Positions 9,226-16,561 of a stretch of DNA of 64,000 bases are shown one piece after another. The first letter of the stretch is position 1. Every line of letters begins with the position of its first letter. The notes under the pieces are model-generated. The model ran no database searches, was not told where the DNA came from, and saw only the letters and a list, made by a program, of their open reading frames with translations. A program made the position numbers and the translations under genes. The DNA is from Variovorax guangxiensis (GTDB taxonomy: Bacteria; Pseudomonadota; Gammaproteobacteria; Burkholderiales; Burkholderiaceae_C): the NCBI RefSeq assembly GCF_003952165.1, contig NZ_RXFT01000003.1, positions 372,001-436,000 of the forward strand, given 5' to 3'.

Positions 9226-9796
9226 GTCCGTGTTCCCCTCCAGCTATCCGCCAGACATGCACACCGACGCGGCGCCGCCCAGCCGCCGCCGCTCCTGGGG
9301 GCAGCCCGCGGTGGAGGAGCCCATCATCGACGCCGCGCGCATCCCGCTGCGCGCCTTCGGCAGCGGCCGCTCCCCGCAGCGCGCGCTGGCCATGTACCTG
9401 TGGCTGCGCCTGCTGCGCCCCGCCGTCACCATCGCGATCTGGTTCTGCGCGCTCTGGTACGCATGGCCCTACGTGCTGGGCGCGCGCTCGCAGCCCGAGG
9501 TGATGCACCTGCTGAGCCTGTACGGCCTGGTGATCTGCGGCATCCTGCTGTCGATGCTGGTGATCGCGCCGTGGCGCCGCCGGCAGCATCGCCGCGAACC
9601 GGCTCCGGTGAAGGAGAAGTCCTCCCTCTCCGCCCTGGCCACCTACATCGAGGTGCCCCCCGCGCGCCTGTCGACCTGGCAGCGCACGCGCCAGCTGCTG
9701 GTGCACCACGACAACAACGGCCACCTGCGCGAAGCCATCGATACCACGCCGGCCGCCCTAGAACCCGAGCCACGTCCAGCAAGGAAGAAGCGCTGA
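9215..9796 (+). CDS. pgaD: PgaD-like PNAG synthesis accessory protein
   Basis: This 193-residue protein has two membrane segments (about VTIAIWFCALWYAWPYV and LYGLVICGILLSMLVIA). This is the plan of PgaD, the small partner that stabilises PgaC and with it binds cyclic di-GMP. It is longer than E. coli PgaD because of a basic N-terminal extension and a charged C-terminal tail. GAGGAG at 9203-9208 precedes ATG 9215, inside the end of pgaC, so translation is coupled. The call rests mainly on position and topology, because PgaD sequences are poorly conserved. Confidence 0.88.
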   Translation: MSHESVFPSSYPPDMHTDAAPPSRRRSWGQPAVEEPIIDAARIPLRAFGSGRSPQRALAMYLWLRLLRPAVTIAIWFCALWYAWPYVLGARSQPEVMHLLSLYGLVICGILLSMLVIAPWRRRQHRREPAPVKEKSSLSALATYIEVPPARLSTWQRTRQLLVHHDNNGHLREAIDTTPAALEPEPRPARKKR

Positions 9797-9870
9797 GCGC
9801 GTGCAGGGGTTTCGCGGTGGTGATTGAATCGCCGCACCCATCCTGCAATCTCCCACCAAGGACCCGTTTC

Positions 9871-10668
9871 ATGGACCTCCAGCTCCAGGACCAGCACGTA
9901 CTCGTCACCGGCGGCAGCAAGGGCATCGGCCTGGCCTGCGCGCTCGGCTTCCTGCGCGAAGGCGCGCGCGTGAGCCTCGTCTCGCGCGACCTCGCCAACC
10001 TCGAACAGGGCCGCAGGACGCTGGCCGAGTCGTTCCCGCAGGCCGAAGGCCGCGTGTCCGTCCACGCAGCCGACCTCAAGGACCCGGCCGGCGCGCTCGC
10101 CGCGCTCGATGCCGCCGAACAGGTCTTCGGCCCCGTCGACGTGCTCGTCAACTCCGCCGGCGCCGCGCGCCGCACCCCGCCCGACGATCTCACGCCCGCG
10201 TCATGGCACGACGCGATGGACGCCAAGTACTTCACCTACATCCACATGATCGACCCCGTCGTGAAGCGCATGGGCCAGCGCGGCCGCGGCGCCATCGTCA
10301 ACGTCATCGGCCAGGGCGGCAAGGTCGCCAGCCCCGTGCACATGGCAGGCGGCGCCGCCAACGCCGCCCTCATGCTCGTGAGCGCCGGCATGGCCGCCGC
10401 CTACGCCGCCAAGGGCGTGCGCGTGAACGCCGTGAACCCCGGCCTCACCCTCACCGAACGCCTGCAGGAAGGCATGAAGGCCGACGCCAGGCTGCAGGGC
10501 ATCGGCACCGACGAGGCCCTGGAGCGAGCCAAGGCAAGGCTGCCGCTGGGCCGCATCGCGACGCCGGAGGAAGTGGCGAACACGGTGCTGTTCCTGGCGT
10601 CGCCGAAGGCGAGTTATGTGACGGGCGCGATCGTGGCGATGGATGGTGCGGTGACGCCGATGATCTGA
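9871..10668 (+). CDS. SDR-family protein lacking the catalytic Tyr-Lys pair
   Basis: This 265-residue Rossmann-fold protein has TGGSKGIG near the N-terminus for dinucleotide binding, NSAG in the middle and a normal C-terminal GAIVAMDGA segment. At the catalytic position the usual YxxxK is absent: the aligned stretch reads HMAGGAANAALM, with Gly and Asn where Tyr and Lys are expected. The fold and cofactor site look intact, so the protein may bind NAD(P) but use a different mechanism, or may not catalyse the classical reaction. AAGGA at 9858-9862 sets the ATG 9871 start. The 74-base gap after pgaD suggests separate transcription, and no substrate can be proposed. Confidence 0.85.
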   Translation: MDLQLQDQHVLVTGGSKGIGLACALGFLREGARVSLVSRDLANLEQGRRTLAESFPQAEGRVSVHAADLKDPAGALAALDAAEQVFGPVDVLVNSAGAARRTPPDDLTPASWHDAMDAKYFTYIHMIDPVVKRMGQRGRGAIVNVIGQGGKVASPVHMAGGAANAALMLVSAGMAAAYAAKGVRVNAVNPGLTLTERLQEGMKADARLQGIGTDEALERAKARLPLGRIATPEEVANTVLFLASPKASYVTGAIVAMDGAVTPMI

Positions 10669-10699
10669 GGGGAACGAGAAAGCACGGCAACATAAGCGC

Positions 10700-11005
10700 C
10701 GCTGCCCTCACCCCGGCCCTCTCCCGCAAGCGGGAGAGGGAGCCAATCCGAAGGCCGAGCGAAGCAATGGCTCGGGTCGCTCCCCTCTGGCTGCGCCGAG
10801 GAGCGCAGCGTTTCGCGGATCAGGGCTCGCCCTTGTCTGAGCGAAGCGAGTTTGGGCGAGACCCCGCGAAACGCGAGCACCGCAGGTTGCCCGCAGCGAA
10901 GCGGAGGGTCGCAGACAGTGGGGTCGCCTTTCTTTTGCCTACGTTTCTTTGGCGAAGCAAAGAAAAGTAGGTCGCCCGCCGGGGCGAGTCCCGGCCCCGG
11001 GAAAC
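10700..11005 (+). repeat. Composite intergenic repeat with three hairpins
   Basis: The gap between the SDR and the LysR gene holds non-coding repeat-type DNA. There are three inverted repeats: CCCTCTCCCGC/GCGGGAGAGGG at 10717-10740; a large one pairing GCGTTTCGCGG (10808-10818) with CCGCGAAACGC (10864-10874), with a second inner GGGCTCGCCC/GGGCGAG pair; and 10939-10970, with TTTCTTTG/CAAAGAAA plus CTAC/GTAG. Such elements recur between genes in many Burkholderiales genomes (family knowledge). They probably also act as a bidirectional terminator for the two convergent genes. Small open frames here look like chance. Confidence 0.7.
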
Positions 11006-11009
11006 AACC

Positions 11010-11918
11010 TCAAGACAAAGCCAACAAAGCCTCGAACTTCCCAGCAAGAAATTCGACAAAAGCCCGAACCCGAGCCGGCACAAACCTCCCACTAGGCAAC
11101 AACGCATGCAACGGATAAGGCTCAGTCTCCCAATCCGCCAGCAACCGAACGAGCCGCCCCTCGCGAATGTCATCGCGCACATCCAGCGCAGACTTCAGAG
11201 AAATCCCATACCCCGCCACAGTCCACTCCCGCGCCAGCGAAGCATCGTCCACGCTGCGGTTCCCATTCACCCGCACCTCCGTCCACTGCCCGTTCTGCGC
11301 AAACCGCCAGACCCTGTGCCGACGTCCGGAGCGATTGAAGATCAGGCAGTTGTGATGCACCAGATCCTGCGGCACCCGAGGCGCCGGATGCCTGCGCAGG
11401 TAGTCGGGTGAAGCCGTGAGCAGCGGATTGGTGAGCGCGAACGGCCGCGCCACCAGCCGCGAATCCGCCAGCGCCCCGTACCGCAGCGCCACGTCGACCT
11501 CGTCGCGCATCACATCCAGCGGCCGATCGCCCACCGACAGCGACAGCTGCACGCCCGGATGCAGCGCCAGGAATTCGTCGAACCAAGGCAGCAGCGTGCT
11601 GCGCGTCAGGTCCGAAGGCGAAGCCACGCGCAGGGTGCCGACCAGCTCCCCGCGATCGGCCGTGACCAGCGATTCCCCCTCGTCGAGCAGCTCGAAGGCC
11701 CGAACCGCGTAGTCGAGCAGCGTCTGCCCTTGAGGCGTGAGCCGCATCGCCCGCGTCGACCGCTCGAACAGCCGCGCCCCGAGCTGCGCCTCCAGCCGCT
11801 TGAGCGTCGCGCTGGCCGCTGCCGGCGTGATCCCCAGCGCATGCGCGGCAGCCGTGAGCGTGCCCGCCCGCGCCGTATGCACCAGCACCTGCAGATCGGA
11901 GATATTTTCAATCTTCAT
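11010..11918 (-). CDS. LysR-family transcriptional regulator
   Basis: The 302-residue protein has an N-terminal winged helix-turn-helix (LTAAAHALGITPAAASATLKRLE, about residues 21-43) followed by the two-lobed LysR substrate domain. Start MKIENISDLQV is typical of the family. It is divergent from the MDR oxidoreductase gene at 12004, so that gene is its most likely target, along with its own promoter. The inducer is unknown. Confidence 0.92.
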   Translation of the reverse strand: MKIENISDLQVLVHTARAGTLTAAAHALGITPAAASATLKRLEAQLGARLFERSTRAMRLTPQGQTLLDYAVRAFELLDEGESLVTADRGELVGTLRVASPSDLTRSTLLPWFDEFLALHPGVQLSLSVGDRPLDVMRDEVDVALRYGALADSRLVARPFALTNPLLTASPDYLRRHPAPRVPQDLVHHNCLIFNRSGRRHRVWRFAQNGQWTEVRVNGNRSVDDASLAREWTVAGYGISLKSALDVRDDIREGRLVRLLADWETEPYPLHALLPSGRFVPARVRAFVEFLAGKFEALLALS

Positions 11919-11919
11919 T

Positions 11920-11939
11920 TGAAACTGTTGCTGATTTCA
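11920..11939. promoter_or_regulatory. Candidate LysR-type operator
   Basis: TGAAA (11920-11924) and TTTCA (11935-11939) form an interrupted palindrome just before the LysR start, in the gap between the divergent genes. This is the usual place and form for a LysR-family binding site. There is no other support. Confidence 0.3.
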
Positions 11940-12003
11940 GCCTACTTATCAAACCAGCCTTGCGATCCTACAGTTCGATCATCGTCACAGAAAGGCCCCT
12001 CCC

Positions 12004-13014
12004 ATGAAAGCCATCGGCTACTACCAGTCCCTCCCCATCGAGAACCCCGAATCGCTGCAGGACATCGAACTGCCCGCACCCGTGCCCGGCGCGCGCGACC
12101 TGCTGGTGCGCGTGAAGGCGGTGTCGGTCAACCCCGTGGACACCAAGGTCCGCAAGAACGCCGCGCCCGAGGCCGGCCAGGCCAAGGTGCTGGGCTGGGA
12201 TGCGGTCGGCACGGTCGAGGCCGTCGGTGCCGGCGTGAAGAACTTCAAGCCCGGCGACCGCGTGTACTACTCGGGCTCGATCATCCGCCCCGGCACCAAT
12301 GCCGAACTGCACGCGGTGGACGAGCGCATCGCCGCCCTCGCCCCAAAGAGCCTCGACGACGCGCAAGCCGCCGCGCTGCCGCTGACCACCATCACCGCGT
12401 ACGAACTGCTGTTCGACCGCCTGCGCGTACCCAAGGGCGGCGGCGAAGGCCAGACGCTGCTGGTCACCGGCGGTGCGGGCGGCGTGGGCTCCATCCTCAT
12501 CCAGCTCGCGCGCCAGCTGACGAAGCTGCGCGTCGTCGCCACCGCCTCGCGCGCCGAGACGCGGGCCTGGTGCCTGGAGCTGGGCGCGCACGCGGTCATC
12601 GACCACTCGAAGCCGCTGGCCGCCGAGCTGAAGGCCGCCGGCATCGGCGAGGTCGACATGGTCGCCAGCCTTACGCAGACCGACCAGCACTACGCGCAGA
12701 TCATCGAAAGCCTCAAGCCCCAGGGCCAGCTCGCGGTGATCGACGACATGAAGGTGCTCGACGCGATGCCGCTGAAGACCAAGTGCATCTCGCTGCACTG
12801 GGAGATGATGTTCGCGCGCTCGCGCTTCGAGACGCCCGACATCGCCGAGCAGGGCGCGCTGCTGGCCGAGGTGGCCGCGCTGGTGGACGCCGGCCGCATC
12901 CGCACCACGGCCAACGCGAGCTTCGGCACCATCAACGCAGCCAACCTGCGCCGCGCCCACGCGCTCATCGAGAGCGGCAAGGCGCAGGGCAAGGTGGTGC
13001 TGGCGGGGTTCTGA
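12004..13014 (+). CDS. MDR-family (zinc-type ADH-like) NAD(P)H quinone/enone oxidoreductase
   Basis: This 336-residue medium-chain dehydrogenase/reductase begins MKAIGYYQSLPIENPESL. It has the GroES-like N-terminal domain (VKAVSVNPVDTKVR, GWDAVGTVEAVG) and a Rossmann domain with VTGGAGGVGSILIQLA. It is of the zinc-binding alcohol dehydrogenase family by name, but it lacks the catalytic Cys/His zinc ligands, so a quinone or alpha,beta-enone reductase activity is more likely. It is divergent from a LysR regulator 85 bases away, which probably controls it. In related gene pairs the regulator responds to electrophiles or quinones; that part is inference. Confidence 0.85.
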   Translation: MKAIGYYQSLPIENPESLQDIELPAPVPGARDLLVRVKAVSVNPVDTKVRKNAAPEAGQAKVLGWDAVGTVEAVGAGVKNFKPGDRVYYSGSIIRPGTNAELHAVDERIAALAPKSLDDAQAAALPLTTITAYELLFDRLRVPKGGGEGQTLLVTGGAGGVGSILIQLARQLTKLRVVATASRAETRAWCLELGAHAVIDHSKPLAAELKAAGIGEVDMVASLTQTDQHYAQIIESLKPQGQLAVIDDMKVLDAMPLKTKCISLHWEMMFARSRFETPDIAEQGALLAEVAALVDAGRIRTTANASFGTINAANLRRAHALIESGKAQGKVVLAGF

Positions 13015-13018
13015 TGAA

Positions 13019-14782
13019 CTAGGACTGCCAGGGCAGCCCGCGCATGCGCTCGCGCTTTTCCTCTTCGTCGAAGTGCGCGAGCGACGGCTTGATGAGGTCG
13101 CTGCGCGCCACGATGCCCACCAGCGCGAACGACTGCGCGTCCTTCACCACCGGCAGGCGCTCCAGCCTGTGGCGCGCGAGCCGCGTGGCGACGGCCCGAC
13201 AGTTCTCGCCGGGCAGCGCGAAATAAAGCGGCACGTCGGCGCAGGCGTCGCCCACCGTGGCGATGGGGTCGCGCGTGCCGCGCGCGGCGAGCATGGCGCG
13301 ATCGGCCACGCCGATCACCGCGCCATTGCGCAGCACCGGGAAGGCGCGGTGCGCCTGCCCCTCGCCGAAGTATTCGAACATCGCCTGCGCCACCGGCATG
13401 GCGGCGTCGATGCTGCGCACCTCGCGCGTCATCACCTCTTCCACCGAATGCCGCTCCAGCGGATCGATGCCGTACTCGCGGTAGATGTGATAGCCGCGGC
13501 GCGCGATCTTCTCGGTGAGGATCGAGCGGCGCATCGTCAGCACGGTGAAGCCGTAGGCCACGGCCGAAGTGGCCAGCAGCGGCAGCAGCGCGTTGCTGTC
13601 GTGCGTGAGCCCGAAGGTGAAGATGGTGGCGGTGAGCGGCGCGCGCATCACGCCACCCAGCGTGGCCGCCATGCAGACCAGCGGCCACAGCATCGGGTCG
13701 TTGCCGGGCAGCACGTGCGACAGCACCACGCCGAGGCCCGCGCCCATCATCAGCAGCGGCGCGAGCACGCCGCCCGAGGTGCCCGAGCCCAGCGAGATGA
13801 CCCAGATCACGGCCTTCACCGCCAGCAGCGCGACCACCACGCCGAGCGCGAGGTGGTTGTGCAGCAGGTCGCCGATCACGTCGTAGCCCACGCCCAGCGC
13901 GCGCGGCTGCAAGTAGCCGCCGATGCCCACCGCGAGGCCGCCGATGGCGGGCCACCACATCCAGTGCACCGGCAGCTTGCCGAACCAGTCTTCCACCTTG
14001 TAGAGCGAGATCGAGAGCGACGCCGCGAGCGCGCCGCACAGCACGCCCGCGATCACGCACGACAGCATGGCGAGCGGGCCGGGCGCGGCCGTCTGCAGCG
14101 GAAAGAGCGGGCCCGGGTCCATCAGCAGCGGCCGCGCGAAGCCCGCCACCGCGCAGGCCACGGCCACCGGCAGCAGGCTGCGCGGGCGCAGTTCGAAGAG
14201 CAGCAGTTCCACGGCCAGCAGCACGGCCGCCACCGGCGTGCCGAACACCGCCGTCATGCCCGCGGTGGCGCCCGCCACCAGCAGCGCCTTGCGCTCGGCC
14301 GCGGTGAGGTGGAAGTGCTGCGCGATCAGCGAGCCGATGGCGCCGCCGGTCATGATGATCGGCCCCTCCGCGCCGAAGGGCCCGCCGCTGCCGATGACGA
14401 TGCCCGAAGAAAGCGGCTTGAGCAGCGCCACCTTCGGCGACATGCGGCTCTTGCCGAACAGGATCGCCTCGATGGCCTCGGGAATGCCATGGCCGCGGAT
14501 CTTGTCGGAGCCGTAGCGCGCCACCAGCCCGACGATGAGCCCGCCGATCACCGGCACCACGATGACCCAGGCGCCCAGCGTGTGCGTGGCCGGCGAGCGC
14601 TCGGCCAGCGAGAAGGTCTGGAAGAAGAACAGGTTGGTGAAGAAGCGGATCAGGTCGAGCAGCACGCGCGCGGCCACCGTGCTCACGGCACCGATGACGG
14701 CGGCCATGACGGTGATGCGCATCAGGCGCGTGTTGAGCGCGAAGTCGCCGCGCGGCGGATGGGAGGTGGCCTTGGAGCTCAT
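13019..14782 (-). CDS. ClC-family chloride channel/antiporter with C-terminal CBS domains
   Basis: The 587-residue membrane protein carries the ClC selectivity-filter motifs in order: GSGGPFGAEGP, then GSGTSGG, in a core of many hydrophobic helices. Two CBS domains follow (about RSIDAAMPVAQAMFEYF and LPVVKDAQSFALVGIV), which in this family bind nucleotides and regulate transport. GAEGP holds the Glu position linked to proton coupling in antiporters, so a Cl-/H+ exchanger is favoured over a channel. ATG 14782 overlaps the stop of the upstream marR-type gene by four bases (ATGA), so both are one operon. A role in acid or halide homeostasis is inferred. Confidence 0.9.
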   Translation of the reverse strand: MSSKATSHPPRGDFALNTRLMRITVMAAVIGAVSTVAARVLLDLIRFFTNLFFFQTFSLAERSPATHTLGAWVIVVPVIGGLIVGLVARYGSDKIRGHGIPEAIEAILFGKSRMSPKVALLKPLSSGIVIGSGGPFGAEGPIIMTGGAIGSLIAQHFHLTAAERKALLVAGATAGMTAVFGTPVAAVLLAVELLLFELRPRSLLPVAVACAVAGFARPLLMDPGPLFPLQTAAPGPLAMLSCVIAGVLCGALAASLSISLYKVEDWFGKLPVHWMWWPAIGGLAVGIGGYLQPRALGVGYDVIGDLLHNHLALGVVVALLAVKAVIWVISLGSGTSGGVLAPLLMMGAGLGVVLSHVLPGNDPMLWPLVCMAATLGGVMRAPLTATIFTFGLTHDSNALLPLLATSAVAYGFTVLTMRRSILTEKIARRGYHIYREYGIDPLERHSVEEVMTREVRSIDAAMPVAQAMFEYFGEGQAHRAFPVLRNGAVIGVADRAMLAARGTRDPIATVGDACADVPLYFALPGENCRAVATRLARHRLERLPVVKDAQSFALVGIVARSDLIKPSLAHFDEEEKRERMRGLPWQS

Positions 14783-15204
14783 GGATTTTCCGGAAGATCG
14801 ATCTGCGGCACGTCGAACACGCCTTTCAGCGAGCGCAACTCCGCGCGGTGGAGTTCGGCCAGCCTCGACAGCAGCTTCTCGCCCTTGGCGAGGAGATGCA
14901 CTTCCACCTGCCGGCGATCGGTTTCGCTGGGCCTGCGCTGCACCAGTTCGAGCGCCTCGCAGCGCGTGACCAGCGCGACCGCGCCGTGCGGCTGCAGTTG
15001 CAGGCGCTCGGCGATTTCGCCCACCGAGGCCCAGTCGCGCCCCGGCACGCCCTTGATGTGCAGCAGCACCAGGTACTGCTGCGGCGTGAGGCCCTCGGCC
15101 TGCGCGGCCCGTTCGGAGAAGCGCTCGAAACGGCGCATCTGGTAGCGGAACTGGGAAAGCGCCTCGAAGTCCTTCTTGGCGAGCTTGCGGGGTGTGGGAG
15201 CCAT
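14779..15204 (-). CDS. MarR-family transcriptional regulator
   Basis: The 141-residue protein has the MarR winged helix: VGEIAERLQLQPHGAVALVTRCEALELVQR with the DRRQVEVHLLAKG wing. These proteins are dimeric repressors released by small acidic or oxidising compounds. The stop overlaps the ClC transporter start, so it is first in a two-gene operon and probably autoregulates it. It is divergent from the GNAT gene, with only 73 bases between their starts. Confidence 0.92.
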   Translation of the reverse strand: MAPTPRKLAKKDFEALSQFRYQMRRFERFSERAAQAEGLTPQQYLVLLHIKGVPGRDWASVGEIAERLQLQPHGAVALVTRCEALELVQRRPSETDRRQVEVHLLAKGEKLLSRLAELHRAELRSLKGVFDVPQIDLPENP

Positions 15205-15241
15205 GGCGGTGCGGTTGGCGGAACGGCCGCTAATATATCAC

Positions 15242-15249
15242 GTCATGAC
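15242..15249. promoter_or_regulatory. Short palindrome in the marR-GNAT divergent gap
   Basis: GTCATGAC is a perfect 8-base palindrome within an AT-richer stretch (TAATATATCAC before it, ATAAAT after it). It sits where both divergent promoters should lie and could be part of the MarR-type operator. It is too short to be sure. Confidence 0.25.
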
Positions 15250-15277
15250 ATAAATGCCGTGCGACACAATCGGCCGC

Positions 15278-15856
15278 ATGACCACCCGCATCATCGAAAC
15301 CGACACGCCCCGCCTGCGTCTGCGCCAATGGCGCGACAGCGACCTGTCCCCCTTCTTCGAACTCGCGGGCGACCCGCTGGTGATGGAGTTCCTTCTGCCG
15401 CTGCCCACGCGCGCCGACAGCGACGCGGCGGTCGCGCGCACGCGCTCGCGCATCGACGAGAACGGCTGGGGCTTCTGGGCGGTGGAGCACAGGGAATCGG
15501 GCGAGTTCATGGGCTTCACCGGGCTCAACTCGCCGTCGGCCGAGCTGCCCTTCTCGCCCTGCGTGGAAATCGGCTGGCGCTTCGCGCGCAGGTGGTGGGG
15601 CCACGGCTACGCGAGCGAGGCGGCGCGCGCCGCGCTGCAGGTGGGCTTCGAGCGGCTCGGGCTGGACGAGATCGTCGCCTTCACCGCCTGGAACAACACC
15701 CGCTCGGCGGCGTTGATGCAGCGCGTCGGCATGACGGAGGACGCGGACGGCGCCTTCGACCATCCGCTGGTGCCCGAGGGGCACGCGCTGCGGCGGCACA
15801 GGCTCTACAGGCTGGGCCGCGCAGCCTGGCGGGCCGCGCACGGCGATTCAGAATGA
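15278..15856 (+). CDS. GNAT-family N-acetyltransferase (RimJ/RimL type)
   Basis: This roughly 192-residue protein starts MTTRIIETDTPRLRLRQWRDSD, the typical opening of RimJ/RimL-like acetyltransferases. It has the acetyl-CoA-binding RRWWGHGYASEAARAAL segment and the C-terminal NTRSAALMQRVGM motif. It probably transfers an acetyl group from acetyl-CoA to an amine on a small molecule or protein N-terminus. ATG 15278 is preferred to 15254 because family homology begins there. The 3' end overlaps the TSUP gene on the other strand by nine bases. Confidence 0.85.
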   Translation: MTTRIIETDTPRLRLRQWRDSDLSPFFELAGDPLVMEFLLPLPTRADSDAAVARTRSRIDENGWGFWAVEHRESGEFMGFTGLNSPSAELPFSPCVEIGWRFARRWWGHGYASEAARAALQVGFERLGLDEIVAFTAWNNTRSAALMQRVGMTEDADGAFDHPLVPEGHALRRHRLYRLGRAAWRAAHGDSE

Positions 15857-16561
15857 ATGCAGCAGCAGGGCCGCGCCCGACACGATCGCGAACACCTGCA
15901 CGAAGACGCGCAGCACCCGCCCGTTGATGTGCCGGTGCACCACACGGCTGAGCACGGCGCCCACCACCAGTGCGGGCAGCAGTTGCGCGGCAGCCTGCAG
16001 TTGGGAGCCGTCGATGCGTCCCGCTGCCATCAGTGTGACCAGCGACACCAGCTCGCCGACGAGAAAGCACAGCGCGATGGTCGAGCGCATGGAGGGCGCC
16101 GGCTGGTGCTGGTAGACCAGCGCTAGCGGCGGACCGCCGATGCCGGTCGCGGTTTCGGTGACGCCGGTGACGAGGCCGGCCGCCACGAAGGCGCCGCGCC
16201 CCGGCGAGAAGGCCGGCATCAGCAGCGTCACCAGCGCCGCCGCGATGGTCGATGCGCCGACGAACAGCGACAGATGGCTCGCGCTCAACGCCGCCAGCAC
16301 CCAGAGCCCGCCGGCGGTGCCAAGCAGGCGCCCCCCGCTGATCCAGCCGGCGCCGACACGGTCGATCGCGCCGCGTTCGCGCCACATCACGTAGAAATTC
16401 AGCGGAAGCATCAGCACCAGCACGCACACCGGCAGCAGGTCGGGGCGCACGATGCCGATCACCGGCGCGGCGATCAGCGCGAAGCCGACACCGGTCGCGC
16501 CCTGCACGAAGGCGGCGAACAGCACGGCTGCGGAGACGAGAAGAAGGTGCTGCGCGCTCAC
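15848..16561 (-). CDS. TSUP (TauE/SafE) family membrane carrier
   Basis: The 237-residue protein is almost entirely hydrophobic, with about eight membrane segments. It has FVQGATGVGFALIAAPV near the start and ETATGIGGPPLALVYQ in the middle, the paired glycine-rich motifs of the TauE/SafE family. These carriers move sulfite, sulfoacetate or other organosulfur and organic anions. A GTG start at 16561 overlaps the amidohydrolase stop (GTGA), making it third in the LacI-linked operon. The substrate is unknown; by position it may export a product of the amidohydrolase. Confidence 0.85.
   Translation of the reverse strand: MSAQHLLLVSAAVLFAAFVQGATGVGFALIAAPVIGIVRPDLLPVCVLVLMLPLNFYVMWRERGAIDRVGAGWISGGRLLGTAGGLWVLAALSASHLSLFVGASTIAAALVTLLMPAFSPGRGAFVAAGLVTGVTETATGIGGPPLALVYQHQPAPSMRSTIALCFLVGELVSLVTLMAAGRIDGSQLQAAAQLLPALVVGAVLSRVVHRHINGRVLRVFVQVFAIVSGAALLLHSF

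Noticed and set aside
10717..10740. CRISPR-like repeat
   Set aside because: It is a single hairpin without regularly spaced copies, spacers or cas genes.
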